Shown piece after piece: positions 35,009 through 40,928 of a stretch of 64,000 bases of DNA. The position numbers and the translations under genes were made by a program. Each line of letters begins with the position of its first letter. The first letter of the stretch is position 1. Under the pieces are notes generated by a model. The model did not search any database and was not told the origin of the DNA. It saw only the letters and a program-made list of their open reading frames with translations. Source of the DNA: Chryseobacterium sp. T16E-39 (GTDB lineage Bacteria > Bacteroidota > Bacteroidia > Flavobacteriales > Weeksellaceae); assembly GCF_002216065.1 (NCBI RefSeq), contig NZ_CP022282.1, positions 1,364,001 to 1,428,000 of the forward strand. Direction: 5' to 3'.

Positions 35009-35125
35009 TTATAACCCGTTTTGAACCGTTCTTACAGCTCTCAGCCTTGCTGATGCTCCTTGAACTCTTGCTCTTGCCCTAGCTCTCACAGTTGATCTTG
35101 AACCTGAACTTCCGCTTTCTGCCAT
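35009..35125 (-). CDS. 38-aa Ser/Arg/Ala-rich basic peptide
   Basis: A complete short frame with an ATG at 35125 and TAA at 35009 fills the gap between the ASCH-type gene and the PAPS-reductase-like gene. The product (MAESGSSGSRSTVRARAR at the N-terminus) is strongly basic with alternating Ala/Arg, followed by SARLRAVRTVQN. Spacing of 7 bp to the next start supports expression. It may bind nucleic acid; no family is known to me. Confidence 0.55.
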   Translation of the reverse strand: MAESGSSGSRSTVRARARARVQGASARLRAVRTVQNGL

Positions 35126-35143
35126 CGTTTTAATTTTAAAAGG

Positions 35144-35488
35144 TTAAACATTAAGATTTTCACAGTTTATTTTATCTAGGATTTCACCCAAAATGATAGC
35201 GAAATTGCTATTTTCGTTCGTGAACTCTTCAACATCTTCACTATCGTACTCGATAAGGACATCTTTACATTCTACTACTATTTGCGGTGCGTTCTTAGCG
35301 TAACCCAATTGAAACCGGACCGTATCAAATTTCTTCGTATCTGTTAACTCACCGTCCTTATCCAGGACACCAAGACGAGAAACATAATACTCGGTAAAAT
35401 CACGGTATTCTTCTGTTTTTTTTCCTTGTAGAATTTCGAGAAACCATTTCTTTTGAAGAACTAAATAAAGTTCTTTAGGATTTTTCAT
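35144..35488 (-). CDS. ASCH-domain-like protein (copy 1)
   Basis: 114 aa. The pattern LYLVLQKKWFLEILQGKKTEEYRDFTEYY is the N-terminal signature of ASCH domains (PUA-related RNA-binding fold), where the K.vE.R part contacts substrate; VRFQLGYAKNAPQIVVECK is the central sheet. It is a clear relative of the protein encoded at 36036-36383. ASCH proteins act in RNA binding or modified-nucleotide hydrolysis. Overlaps the NinG-like gene by 14 bp. Confidence 0.75.
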   Translation of the reverse strand: MKNPKELYLVLQKKWFLEILQGKKTEEYRDFTEYYVSRLGVLDKDGELTDTKKFDTVRFQLGYAKNAPQIVVECKDVLIEYDSEDVEEFTNENSNFAIILGEILDKINCENLNV

Positions 35489-35894
35489 GTTTAAGTTTTT
35501 CTATTTGTTCAATTAAAAATTCGCGACTGAATTTGAAGTTATTTAGGGCCGCCTTTTCTTCTAATTGCCTTAATCGACCTTCACCGATTTTAAGCAGAAG
35601 ATTAGCCCGGTATGGTATCAAATTAGCGCTCAAATACTTGTTACATCTTACGCATTGGCCGTGAATATTATCTAAATCAAAGCGAACTGCCTTATATTGC
35701 AGCGCCTCTTTTCGAAAATAGTGCCCTGCATTCATTTGATTAACTGGTTTGAGTTCTTCACATGATATGCAGATGAAAAAGCCGTCTACACTATCACGCT
35801 TTCTTACTTTCGTATTAATCAGTTCTTGTAATTTATCTTCAAGCCAGTCAATACTGCGACCTTTATATTTGATTTTTATTTCAGTCGTTAACAT
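35475..35894 (-). CDS. NinG-like recombination protein
   Basis: 139 aa from the ATG at 35894. FFICISCEELKPVNQMNAGHYF and NIHGQCVRCNKYLSANLI give two Cys pairs and a central GHYF, the pattern of the phage lambda NinG (Rap) family, a structure-specific endonuclease that resolves branched DNA during recombination. The zinc-finger Cys are all present. It lies between two ASCH-type genes. Confidence 0.85.
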   Translation of the reverse strand: MLTTEIKIKYKGRSIDWLEDKLQELINTKVRKRDSVDGFFICISCEELKPVNQMNAGHYFRKEALQYKAVRFDLDNIHGQCVRCNKYLSANLIPYRANLLLKIGEGRLRQLEEKAALNNFKFSREFLIEQIEKLKHEKS

Positions 35895-36035
35895 CACAAA
35901 CAAATATACTTACCTATTTGATTTATTGCAATTTAAAATATATAAAGTAAAGTTACACTTTAATATTATTGACTTTTAAACCATAAAAAAACACCCTAAA
36001 AAATAGAGTGGTTAAATTTTTATGTTTGAAGAAAT

Positions 36036-36383
36036 TTAGAAGTTTGTTCTTTCGAGAATTTTGCCCAGGTGAATAGTGAAGTCACGCTTTAATGTAATCT
36101 TTTCTATTTCGACTGTCATACGTTTTGCATCGCTATTGTAGCCGATTTGAAGTATTACAGTACGATAATTTTTAAAGGCTGTTTTTGCCTTGTTTAGAAG
36201 TCTTGATTGATAAAATTCGGTATTATCTCGATATTCTTCGGTTTTTTCGCCAGATTCTATTTTATCAAACCAAACCTTTTGCATGATAAGAAACAGCGGT
36301 TTTTCTTGCTCTATTTCTTCAGTAGGTAGATTTACCACTGTTCTTGATGCTTTTGTTCGGTGACGTTGGGCAATTCTTTTCAT
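36036..36383 (-). CDS. ASCH-domain-like protein (copy 2)
   Basis: 115 aa. LFLIMQKVWFDKIESGEKTEEYRDNTEFY matches copy 1 over the same ASCH signature, and TVILQIGYNSDAKRMTVEIEK matches its central part. It has a basic N-terminal extension (MKRIAQRHRTKASRTVV). Two divergent copies in one phage suggests duplication or separate specificity. Two bases downstream of the DUF2693 gene. Confidence 0.75.
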   Translation of the reverse strand: MKRIAQRHRTKASRTVVNLPTEEIEQEKPLFLIMQKVWFDKIESGEKTEEYRDNTEFYQSRLLNKAKTAFKNYRTVILQIGYNSDAKRMTVEIEKITLKRDFTIHLGKILERTNF

Positions 36384-36385
36384 GC

Positions 36386-36799
36386 TTATATGCTTTTAAC
36401 GAATTTAAGCCTTTTTCTAATAAGTTTAGAAGGTGACTTCTTAACTGCCTCAACCGCTTTTACTTCTGGTGTTCTGGCTTGCTCAACCATTATGAAATTT
36501 TCGATTTTCATACATCTGAACGCTTGAGCATCAACATCGAAATAAGTAAATACTTTCGGGTTTGGCTGATTCTGGGTTTTAAATTCGTAATCAATTTTAA
36601 GTGTGCCGGTGGCTTTTCGTATTTCACCGTCTTTTTTCTCGAAATAGAAGGTTACTTCACCCTGATGCATTTCTTTGTTAATTCTGTACAGCTGCCAGGC
36701 TTTTTGAAGGCATACAGCCCATTCTTTGCCAGTTGTTGACATTATATGATAAGCTCTTAGCATTACTGTTTTTCTGAAAGAAATATTTTGCGTTTTCAT
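36386..36799 (-). CDS. DUF2693 / SH3-like phage protein
   Basis: 137 aa from the ATG at 36799 (the open frame begins at TTG 36826). Contains WAVCLQKAWQLYRINKEMHQG, EVTFYFEKKDGEIRKATGTL, the DUF2693 pattern seen in many Bacteroidota phages and mobile elements, followed by a Lys-rich tail. Function unknown. Upstream is a small hairpin (36828-36845). Confidence 0.65.
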   Translation of the reverse strand: MKTQNISFRKTVMLRAYHIMSTTGKEWAVCLQKAWQLYRINKEMHQGEVTFYFEKKDGEIRKATGTLKIDYEFKTQNQPNPKVFTYFDVDAQAFRCMKIENFIMVEQARTPEVKAVEAVKKSPSKLIRKRLKFVKSI

Positions 36800-36827
36800 A
36801 ATGTTGATTTTTGCTTTTACCACCAAA

Positions 36828-36845
36828 AGCGGGTATTACCCCGCT
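36828..36845 (-). terminator. Short GC hairpin between basic peptide and DUF2693 genes
   Basis: AGCGGG and CCCGCT pair around a 6-nt loop, followed on the minus strand by a short T run. It lies 5 bp beyond the stop of the 41-aa basic ORF and may be a weak attenuator in the early operon. Confidence 0.45.
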
Positions 36846-36849
36846 GATT

Positions 36850-36975
36850 TTACTTTCTTTTTTTTGAACGTTTTGAATTGTTTTGCTTTCTACTCTTTAT
36901 CGGCTTTACTAAAGACGTTTTATTCTGTAGTTTAAATGTGATCTTGTTTGTTAGGTCTGTGATTGAAACTTTCAT
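36850..36975 (-). CDS. 41-aa Lys/Arg-rich peptide
   Basis: Complete frame, ATG at 36975 to TAA at 36850, in the gap between the 83-aa gene and DUF2693. The product starts MKVSITDLTNKITFKLQ and ends in a basic cluster (SKRSKKRK). It may bind nucleic acid. The only support is an intact frame with a good start and a hairpin right after the stop. Confidence 0.45.
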   Translation of the reverse strand: MKVSITDLTNKITFKLQNKTSLVKPIKSRKQNNSKRSKKRK

Positions 36976-37003
36976 ATTATTTTATATTTATTTAAGGTTA
37001 TAA

Positions 37004-37255
37004 TTAAAAAACTTTATCTACTTGTAAATCTGCTTCTTCTGACCATACATTAAAAACATAATCCATCGCTTCATCTTCATAATGATCGAGAGAAAATCTA
37101 CCATTTACACCGTTTTCAGAATAATCAATTACAATTTGATTATTGTGTAAGAAAGCGATTGCAACACCGTTTACACCATACTCTTTTGCTTTTTTATACC
37201 AGTCGTTTAATTTTTCGTTTGTATAAGTAATTACTTCTTGTGCTGTAGCTTTCAT
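37004..37255 (-). CDS. First gene of the early operon, unknown
   Basis: 83 aa, acidic, beginning MKATAQEVITYTNEKLNDWY. Transcribed divergently from the repressor and from a promoter overlapped by repressor operators, so it is the first leftward early gene, the place where many phages have Cro-like or antirepressor genes. No helix-turn-helix is visible. Function unknown. Confidence 0.6.
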   Translation of the reverse strand: MKATAQEVITYTNEKLNDWYKKAKEYGVNGVAIAFLHNNQIVIDYSENGVNGRFSLDHYEDEAMDYVFNVWSEEADLQVDKVF

Positions 37256-37294
37256 AATGTTTGTTTTAATTGTTATTATTTCGTTTTGGTGTTA

Positions 37295-37327
37295 CAAATA
37301 TAAAACAAATAGTTTTACTAAAACAAA
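37295..37327 (-). promoter_or_regulatory. Leftward early promoter
   Basis: On the minus strand TATATTTG (37302-37295) is a perfect -7 box (TAnnTTTG) and TTTG (37327-37324) a -33 box 21 bp upstream. The 17-bp operators 37301-37317 and 37319-37335 cover both boxes, so repressor bound there should block this promoter. Confidence 0.7.
37301..37317. promoter_or_regulatory. Operator O1
   Basis: TAAAACAAATAGTTTTA, a near-palindrome with half-sites TAAAAC and GTTTTA. Identical to O2 18 bp away. It overlaps the -7 box and spacer of the leftward promoter. Confidence 0.65.
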
Positions 37328-37335
37328 TAGTTTTA
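37319..37335. promoter_or_regulatory. Operator O2
   Basis: Exact copy of O1 (TAAAACAAATAGTTTTA), 18 bp start to start, covering the -33 region of the leftward early promoter. Two adjacent identical sites allow cooperative repressor binding. Confidence 0.65.
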
Positions 37336-37366
37336 TAAAATAATCGTTATTTATAATTGTTATAAA

Positions 37367-37383
37367 TAAAACCATTTGTTTTA
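37367..37383. promoter_or_regulatory. Operator O3
   Basis: TAAAACCATTTGTTTTA. Its reverse complement differs from O1/O2 at a single base. It lies upstream of the repressor promoter (-7 box at 37421), at a distance where bound repressor could act on its own promoter. Confidence 0.6.
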
Positions 37384-37420
37384 TTTTGTAATATTTTTTC
37401 ACACAATATGTTTTATTTCA

Positions 37421-37433
37421 TATCTTTGCTAAA
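37421..37433 (+). promoter_or_regulatory. Repressor promoter with nearly leaderless start
   Basis: TATCTTTG (37421-37428) is a perfect -7 box, and the repressor ATG starts at 37433, only 4 bases later. Transcription would begin at or within a few bases of the start codon, giving a leaderless mRNA. A clear -33 box is not seen, which would fit dependence on activation. Confidence 0.6.
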
Positions 37434-37681
37434 TGGATCTAAGACTTAAAGAAATACAGAAGAAAAAAAGTATAACTAATGTTGAACTTTCTAAGCGTTC
37501 TGGAGTAGGTATTCAGCAAATTTCCTATTATCATTCAGGAGACAGAATGCCACCTTTGAAGACATTGGAAAATTTGGCATCAGCATTGGATTGTGAAATG
37601 GCGGAACTGCTACCCGTTGGCTTAGGGTTCTATCATTCCTATAATTCTGATGGAGAATGGGAAGGAATAAGAAAGAAATAA
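37433..37681 (+). CDS. XRE-family prophage repressor
   Basis: 82 aa. Helix-turn-helix of the lambda cI/XRE type: KKSITNVELSKRSGVGIQQISYYHSGDRMPP, with the typical continuation LKTLENLASALDCEMAELLPV. It has no C-terminal dimerisation or autocleavage domain, so it is DNA-binding only and may be controlled by another protein. Divergent from the early operon and flanked by three 17-bp operators, so it is the likely lysogeny regulator. Confidence 0.85.
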   Translation: MDLRLKEIQKKKSITNVELSKRSGVGIQQISYYHSGDRMPPLKTLENLASALDCEMAELLPVGLGFYHSYNSDGEWEGIRKK

Positions 37682-37682
37682 A

Positions 37683-37712
37683 AAAGCCCCGAAATAATCG
37701 GAGCTTGATGTT
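37683..37712. terminator. Terminator after repressor gene
   Basis: AAGCCCCGA and TCGGAGCTT surround a short loop (with one mismatch), following the repressor stop and lying ahead of the convergent integrase stop at 37726. Confidence 0.6.
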
Positions 37713-37725
37713 TTTCATATAATTG

Positions 37726-38853
37726 CTAAAATGTTTTTATTTTGATTTGTTTCTGAGCTTCCAATCTTCTCTTTTCACGTCCTACCGTATAAATTGAAGT
37801 TGTCTGATCGTTTCTGTGTCCAGCCATTATTTGTGCGCTATAGTTCGCTTCTTCAACCATATCAAGGAAGGTATGTTTTAAAGAATAAATTGATTTGTCT
37901 ATTTTCAAAGGAACCATAACTTTCTCCTTCCAGAATCGATAAATTAAATTCCTATCCATTTCATGATCTCCTGGCTGATAGAAAAACGAGAAAATGTAAT
38001 CATCATCAAATATTGCATTTTCTAACTGATCTTTCCAAAATGGTAGAGCATCAGATATAATTGCTCTTTTCTCCCGGACATATAATTGTCCTTTTTTTAA
38101 GGTGATTGTAAATTCTGATCTGTTAATATCTACATCAGTCTTTTTCAGTGCTAACATTTCAGTGGTCCTACATCCGCACATAAAGAAAATTTGAAAATAA
38201 TTATAAAAATGTGGGTGCTTATCCTTAATATGCTTATCAATCTTTCTTAATTCCTGAATCGTGAAAATTTCCCTTTTCTCAACAATGTGTTTTTTAGGCT
38301 TTATTCCAGTGCAGGGATTCACTTTTATACATCCTTCATCTACAAGATCGGTAAACAATGATGAAAGGTGAACTCTAAATTTATTATAAGTGTAATTGCT
38401 TAGATTAAGCGATTCTAAGGTTTGTTTGACATGAATCAGCTCAACATCTTTAATCTTAAGGTAATTTAAATTATTCTTTTCAAAAGCTACCATAAACCTA
38501 TCCAAATGCAATTTAACATTCCTGGTGTGATCTAAAGTAAATTCTTTTTTGTCGAGGACTTTTTGTAGAGCTTCTCCAGTAAATAGATAAGGGTTAAGAT
38601 TTCCTCTTTCAAACATGTATTCCTTTGTTCTGGGATTGTAATCTTTTTCATCCAGAAGTTCAGACATCTGTTTTAATAGAAGCTTTTCTATTTGCTTCCT
38701 TTCTTTTTCTGTTTTGAAACGGTTTAACCTACGACGATAAGTAAATGGCTTTTCCCTGTCTGGCTCGTAGAAACGACACTGAATAAACCAATCATCACTT
38801 GAATTGGTTACAAGAAAGTCGGAGCGCTTGCATCCGAAGTTTAAATTTTTCAT
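37726..38853 (-). CDS. int: Tyrosine recombinase (integrase)
   Basis: 375 aa. The N-terminal half holds the arm-binding and SAM-like core-binding domains (FTLDHTRNVKLHLDRFM). The catalytic domain has Arg229 in MCGCRTTEML, His327 in YSLKHTFLDM, His346 in AGHRNDQTT and the tyrosine Tyr355 in SIYTVG. The usual HxLR box reads YSLK, so the second Arg is Lys, a variant I recall in other Bacteroidota integrases. The gene starts about 95 bp from the 3' end of tRNA-Arg, as expected for a phage that integrates there. Confidence 0.93.
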   Translation of the reverse strand: MKNLNFGCKRSDFLVTNSSDDWFIQCRFYEPDREKPFTYRRRLNRFKTEKERKQIEKLLLKQMSELLDEKDYNPRTKEYMFERGNLNPYLFTGEALQKVLDKKEFTLDHTRNVKLHLDRFMVAFEKNNLNYLKIKDVELIHVKQTLESLNLSNYTYNKFRVHLSSLFTDLVDEGCIKVNPCTGIKPKKHIVEKREIFTIQELRKIDKHIKDKHPHFYNYFQIFFMCGCRTTEMLALKKTDVDINRSEFTITLKKGQLYVREKRAIISDALPFWKDQLENAIFDDDYIFSFFYQPGDHEMDRNLIYRFWKEKVMVPLKIDKSIYSLKHTFLDMVEEANYSAQIMAGHRNDQTTSIYTVGREKRRLEAQKQIKIKTF

Positions 38854-38854
38854 A

Positions 38855-38892
38855 CGTATTAATTGTTACTGTTATTGTTACTGATTAATACG
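38855..38892. promoter_or_regulatory. Inverted and direct repeats upstream of integrase
   Basis: CGTATTAAT (38855-38863) and ATTAATACG (38884-38892) form a 9-bp inverted repeat; between them TTGTTACTG occurs twice 12 bp apart. The position between integrase and the attachment site fits integrase arm-type sites or integrase promoter control; not proven. Confidence 0.45.
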
Positions 38893-38913
38893 CTTCCAAA
38901 AAGTTTTAAAAGC

Positions 38914-38942
38914 AGCAAACCCGCTGTGGGATTGGGTTTGCT
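38914..38942 (-). terminator. Terminator of tRNA-Arg / attachment region
   Basis: On the minus strand AGCAAACCC and GGGTTTGCT make a perfect 9-bp stem, followed by a T-rich tract. It comes 7 bp after the tRNA 3' end and so is probably phage-supplied DNA that ends tRNA transcription. Confidence 0.7.
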
Positions 38943-38948
38943 ACATTG

Positions 38949-38990
38949 TGACCGCAGAAGGATTCGAACCCTCACTGTCGGAGCCGAAAT
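38949..38990. other. Candidate attR within the tRNA 3' half
   Basis: The phage integrase lies next to the 3' end of tRNA-Arg and all genes on the other side are chromosomal. Phages of this type carry a copy of the tRNA 3' half in attP, so this stretch should be repeated at attL outside the window. The exact core cannot be defined from one end. Confidence 0.45.
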
Positions 38991-39020
38991 CCGAAGTTCT
39001 ATCCATTAAACTATGCAGCC
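38949..39020 (-). tRNA. tRNA-Arg (UCG)
   Basis: 72 nt cloverleaf: acceptor stem GGCTGCA/TGCGGTC (two G-U pairs), D arm, anticodon stem TCGGA/TCCGA around the 7-nt loop TTTCGGC giving anticodon TCG (reads CGA), short variable loop, T arm GAGGG-TTCGAAT-CCTTC. CCA is not encoded. The 3' end points to the phage integrase, so this gene is the likely integration target, its 3' part being the attachment core. Confidence 0.9.
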
Positions 39021-39089
39021 GAATAGGGTTTAGGCATTAGGATTTAGATATTAGGAAAAAACTAAGCCCTACATCCTGATTACTATTTC

Positions 39090-40856
39090 CTAAAAACTAA
39101 TCTTCACACCACCCAAGATCTGGGCACCCAATACTTTATATCCTTTATAGGTTTGGTAATTGGAGTTCAGAAGATTATTTCCGGTTGCAAAAATACTGAA
39201 ATTTTTGTGAAATTTATACTCTGCGGAAAGATTTAAATCAGCATAACCACCAACTTTATCATTGGTATTCTCTGTAGACTGATACATCATCGCTGGATTC
39301 GCAACGCCTTCAATCGAGTAAGAGTTTGTAGTTCTGTCACTTGAGAAGATTCCTTTAAATCCAAGTAATAGTTTTTTATCCAGCATTGCATATTTTGCTC
39401 CAATGCTTGCATTAAACAAAGGAACGTTATAAATGTTATCGTAGTTCTTCAAATTATACTTTGTGAAGCGAAGTTCTGCATCTAAAACCAGATTTGCTAA
39501 AGGAAAATACTGAACACTTCCCTTGATATCGCTTACATTTCCATCATCATAAATAGCAGAGAATGTATTGGCAAAATTATAAGCAGAACGGTTGAGTGTA
39601 AAATCGTTGTTGAACAAATCATTCGCTTTAAAGAACATGATATCCTTCATTTTTCCGAAACCTGCAGAAAAATCATACTTGATTGTTTCATCGATGTCTC
39701 CTCTTAAACCTGCATAGAAATGATATTTTGTTTCGGTTGGTTTTAGCATCTGGTCAGAAAGGATGAAAGGATTCTGTTGTAAGAGATCGCTGTAGGTATT
39801 TAATTTTAAACCACCATCTACTCCACCATAGAATTTAAATTCTTTAGAAGCAGCCACCTGGAATTCCGCTTTCGGAAACCAGTAGCTTTTATTATTTTTC
39901 ACCTGCTCCATATTCAGATTTGAATTTTTACCATTCAAAAAAGCAAATGAAGAACCTATCATTAAATACGACTCCCCTTTAGCAAAAGTAACTTTAGGAT
40001 CTAAGGTCGCATTAAAATAGTTGGATGAATTTTTATCCCTGATTTCAAAATCTGTTTTTACAGTTTCCAATCCTACTCCCAAATCGGCATTCATCAGGAT
40101 GCCATTTTTAGACAGTTCTACTGCATGTTTCGATAAATTCACCAAAACGGACGCCTGATTTTCCTGAGCATCGAAATGGTCCTTTAAAAAGGATGATTTT
40201 ACCCTTACATCATTTAAGATCTCATTAGAATAAAAATCATAATATCCGTTCACCTTAAACTGATTTACCCTTTGCTTCAAATCAACATCCGCTGCAGGTT
40301 CTAAAGCATAGATCCCATAATATCTGTTATTATCCAATCCATACTGGGCATTCAAATTGAACTTTCCTTTTTCTCCATATGAGTTTAAGAAAGCTCCAAT
40401 AGATGCGGAACTCTGTTTAGAATCCCAGGCATATTCTCTTTTTAAACCCAGTGTTGAAAGAAAGTGTACATCTGCACCTACTTCCAGTTTATTATCAAGG
40501 GTTTTAGAAATGTTTGCATCGCCCAATATTTTCCCGAAATTACCCATTCCAAACTGTAAATAGTTATTCTGTGCAGTTCCTTCAAATTTCGGAGTTACAT
40601 CCTGTCCCTGGATCGTCGAAGTTTTGAAGTCTGAAACTGCCGGAACATCAGTAATCCTGTATTGTACGGGATTCTGAGATTTCTCTTCCGGTGGATAGTT
40701 CTTAATGGTTTCTATTGAAGTTTTTTTCTTTTCGATCTTTTTAACTTCCGGCTCTCTCTTTTTATTAAGAATAAGCTTTTCTTCTTTGATCTGAGAAAAC
40801 GCAATCTGCGAAACCCCTAAAAATAATATGGATAATATTTGAATTCTTCTGTTCAT
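39090..40856 (-). CDS. TonB-dependent-receptor-like outer membrane beta-barrel
   Basis: 588 aa with a Sec signal peptide (ILSILFLGVSQIAFSQ). After a Lys/Glu-rich linker the rest alternates like barrel strands and ends with FSIFATGNNLLNSNYQTYKGY and a final aromatic KISF, the C-terminal pattern of TonB-dependent receptors. The usual plug domain is absent, so it may be a barrel without TonB coupling. It follows the big TPR gene by 72 bp on the same strand; I recall the two genes together in Flavobacteriia. Substrate unknown. Confidence 0.8.
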   Translation of the reverse strand: MNRRIQILSILFLGVSQIAFSQIKEEKLILNKKREPEVKKIEKKKTSIETIKNYPPEEKSQNPVQYRITDVPAVSDFKTSTIQGQDVTPKFEGTAQNNYLQFGMGNFGKILGDANISKTLDNKLEVGADVHFLSTLGLKREYAWDSKQSSASIGAFLNSYGEKGKFNLNAQYGLDNNRYYGIYALEPAADVDLKQRVNQFKVNGYYDFYSNEILNDVRVKSSFLKDHFDAQENQASVLVNLSKHAVELSKNGILMNADLGVGLETVKTDFEIRDKNSSNYFNATLDPKVTFAKGESYLMIGSSFAFLNGKNSNLNMEQVKNNKSYWFPKAEFQVAASKEFKFYGGVDGGLKLNTYSDLLQQNPFILSDQMLKPTETKYHFYAGLRGDIDETIKYDFSAGFGKMKDIMFFKANDLFNNDFTLNRSAYNFANTFSAIYDDGNVSDIKGSVQYFPLANLVLDAELRFTKYNLKNYDNIYNVPLFNASIGAKYAMLDKKLLLGFKGIFSSDRTTNSYSIEGVANPAMMYQSTENTNDKVGGYADLNLSAEYKFHKNFSIFATGNNLLNSNYQTYKGYKVLGAQILGGVKISF

Positions 40857-40928
40857 TACTTATTGTATTTATGTATTCACGTGAAATGTATTAATGCTAA
40901 TACCCGTCAATACGACCGTACATTTTCT

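Larger units (their letters stand above)
1..38948. mobile_element. Integrated siphovirus-like prophage, right-hand part
   Basis: A nearly complete set of tailed-phage genes is present: integrase, repressor, both terminase subunits, portal, MuF-like protein, scaffold, major capsid, connectors, tail tube, tape measure, Dit-like protein, tail tip and endolysin. The right boundary is inferred from the integrase lying next to the 3' end of a tRNA-Arg gene; beyond that tRNA every gene looks chromosomal. The left end and attL are outside the window, as are any replication genes. Order of the late genes and presence of a Dit-like protein without sheath or baseplate genes suggest a siphovirus. All key structural genes are open, so the element could be functional, but this cannot be shown from sequence alone. 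Confidence 0.93.
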
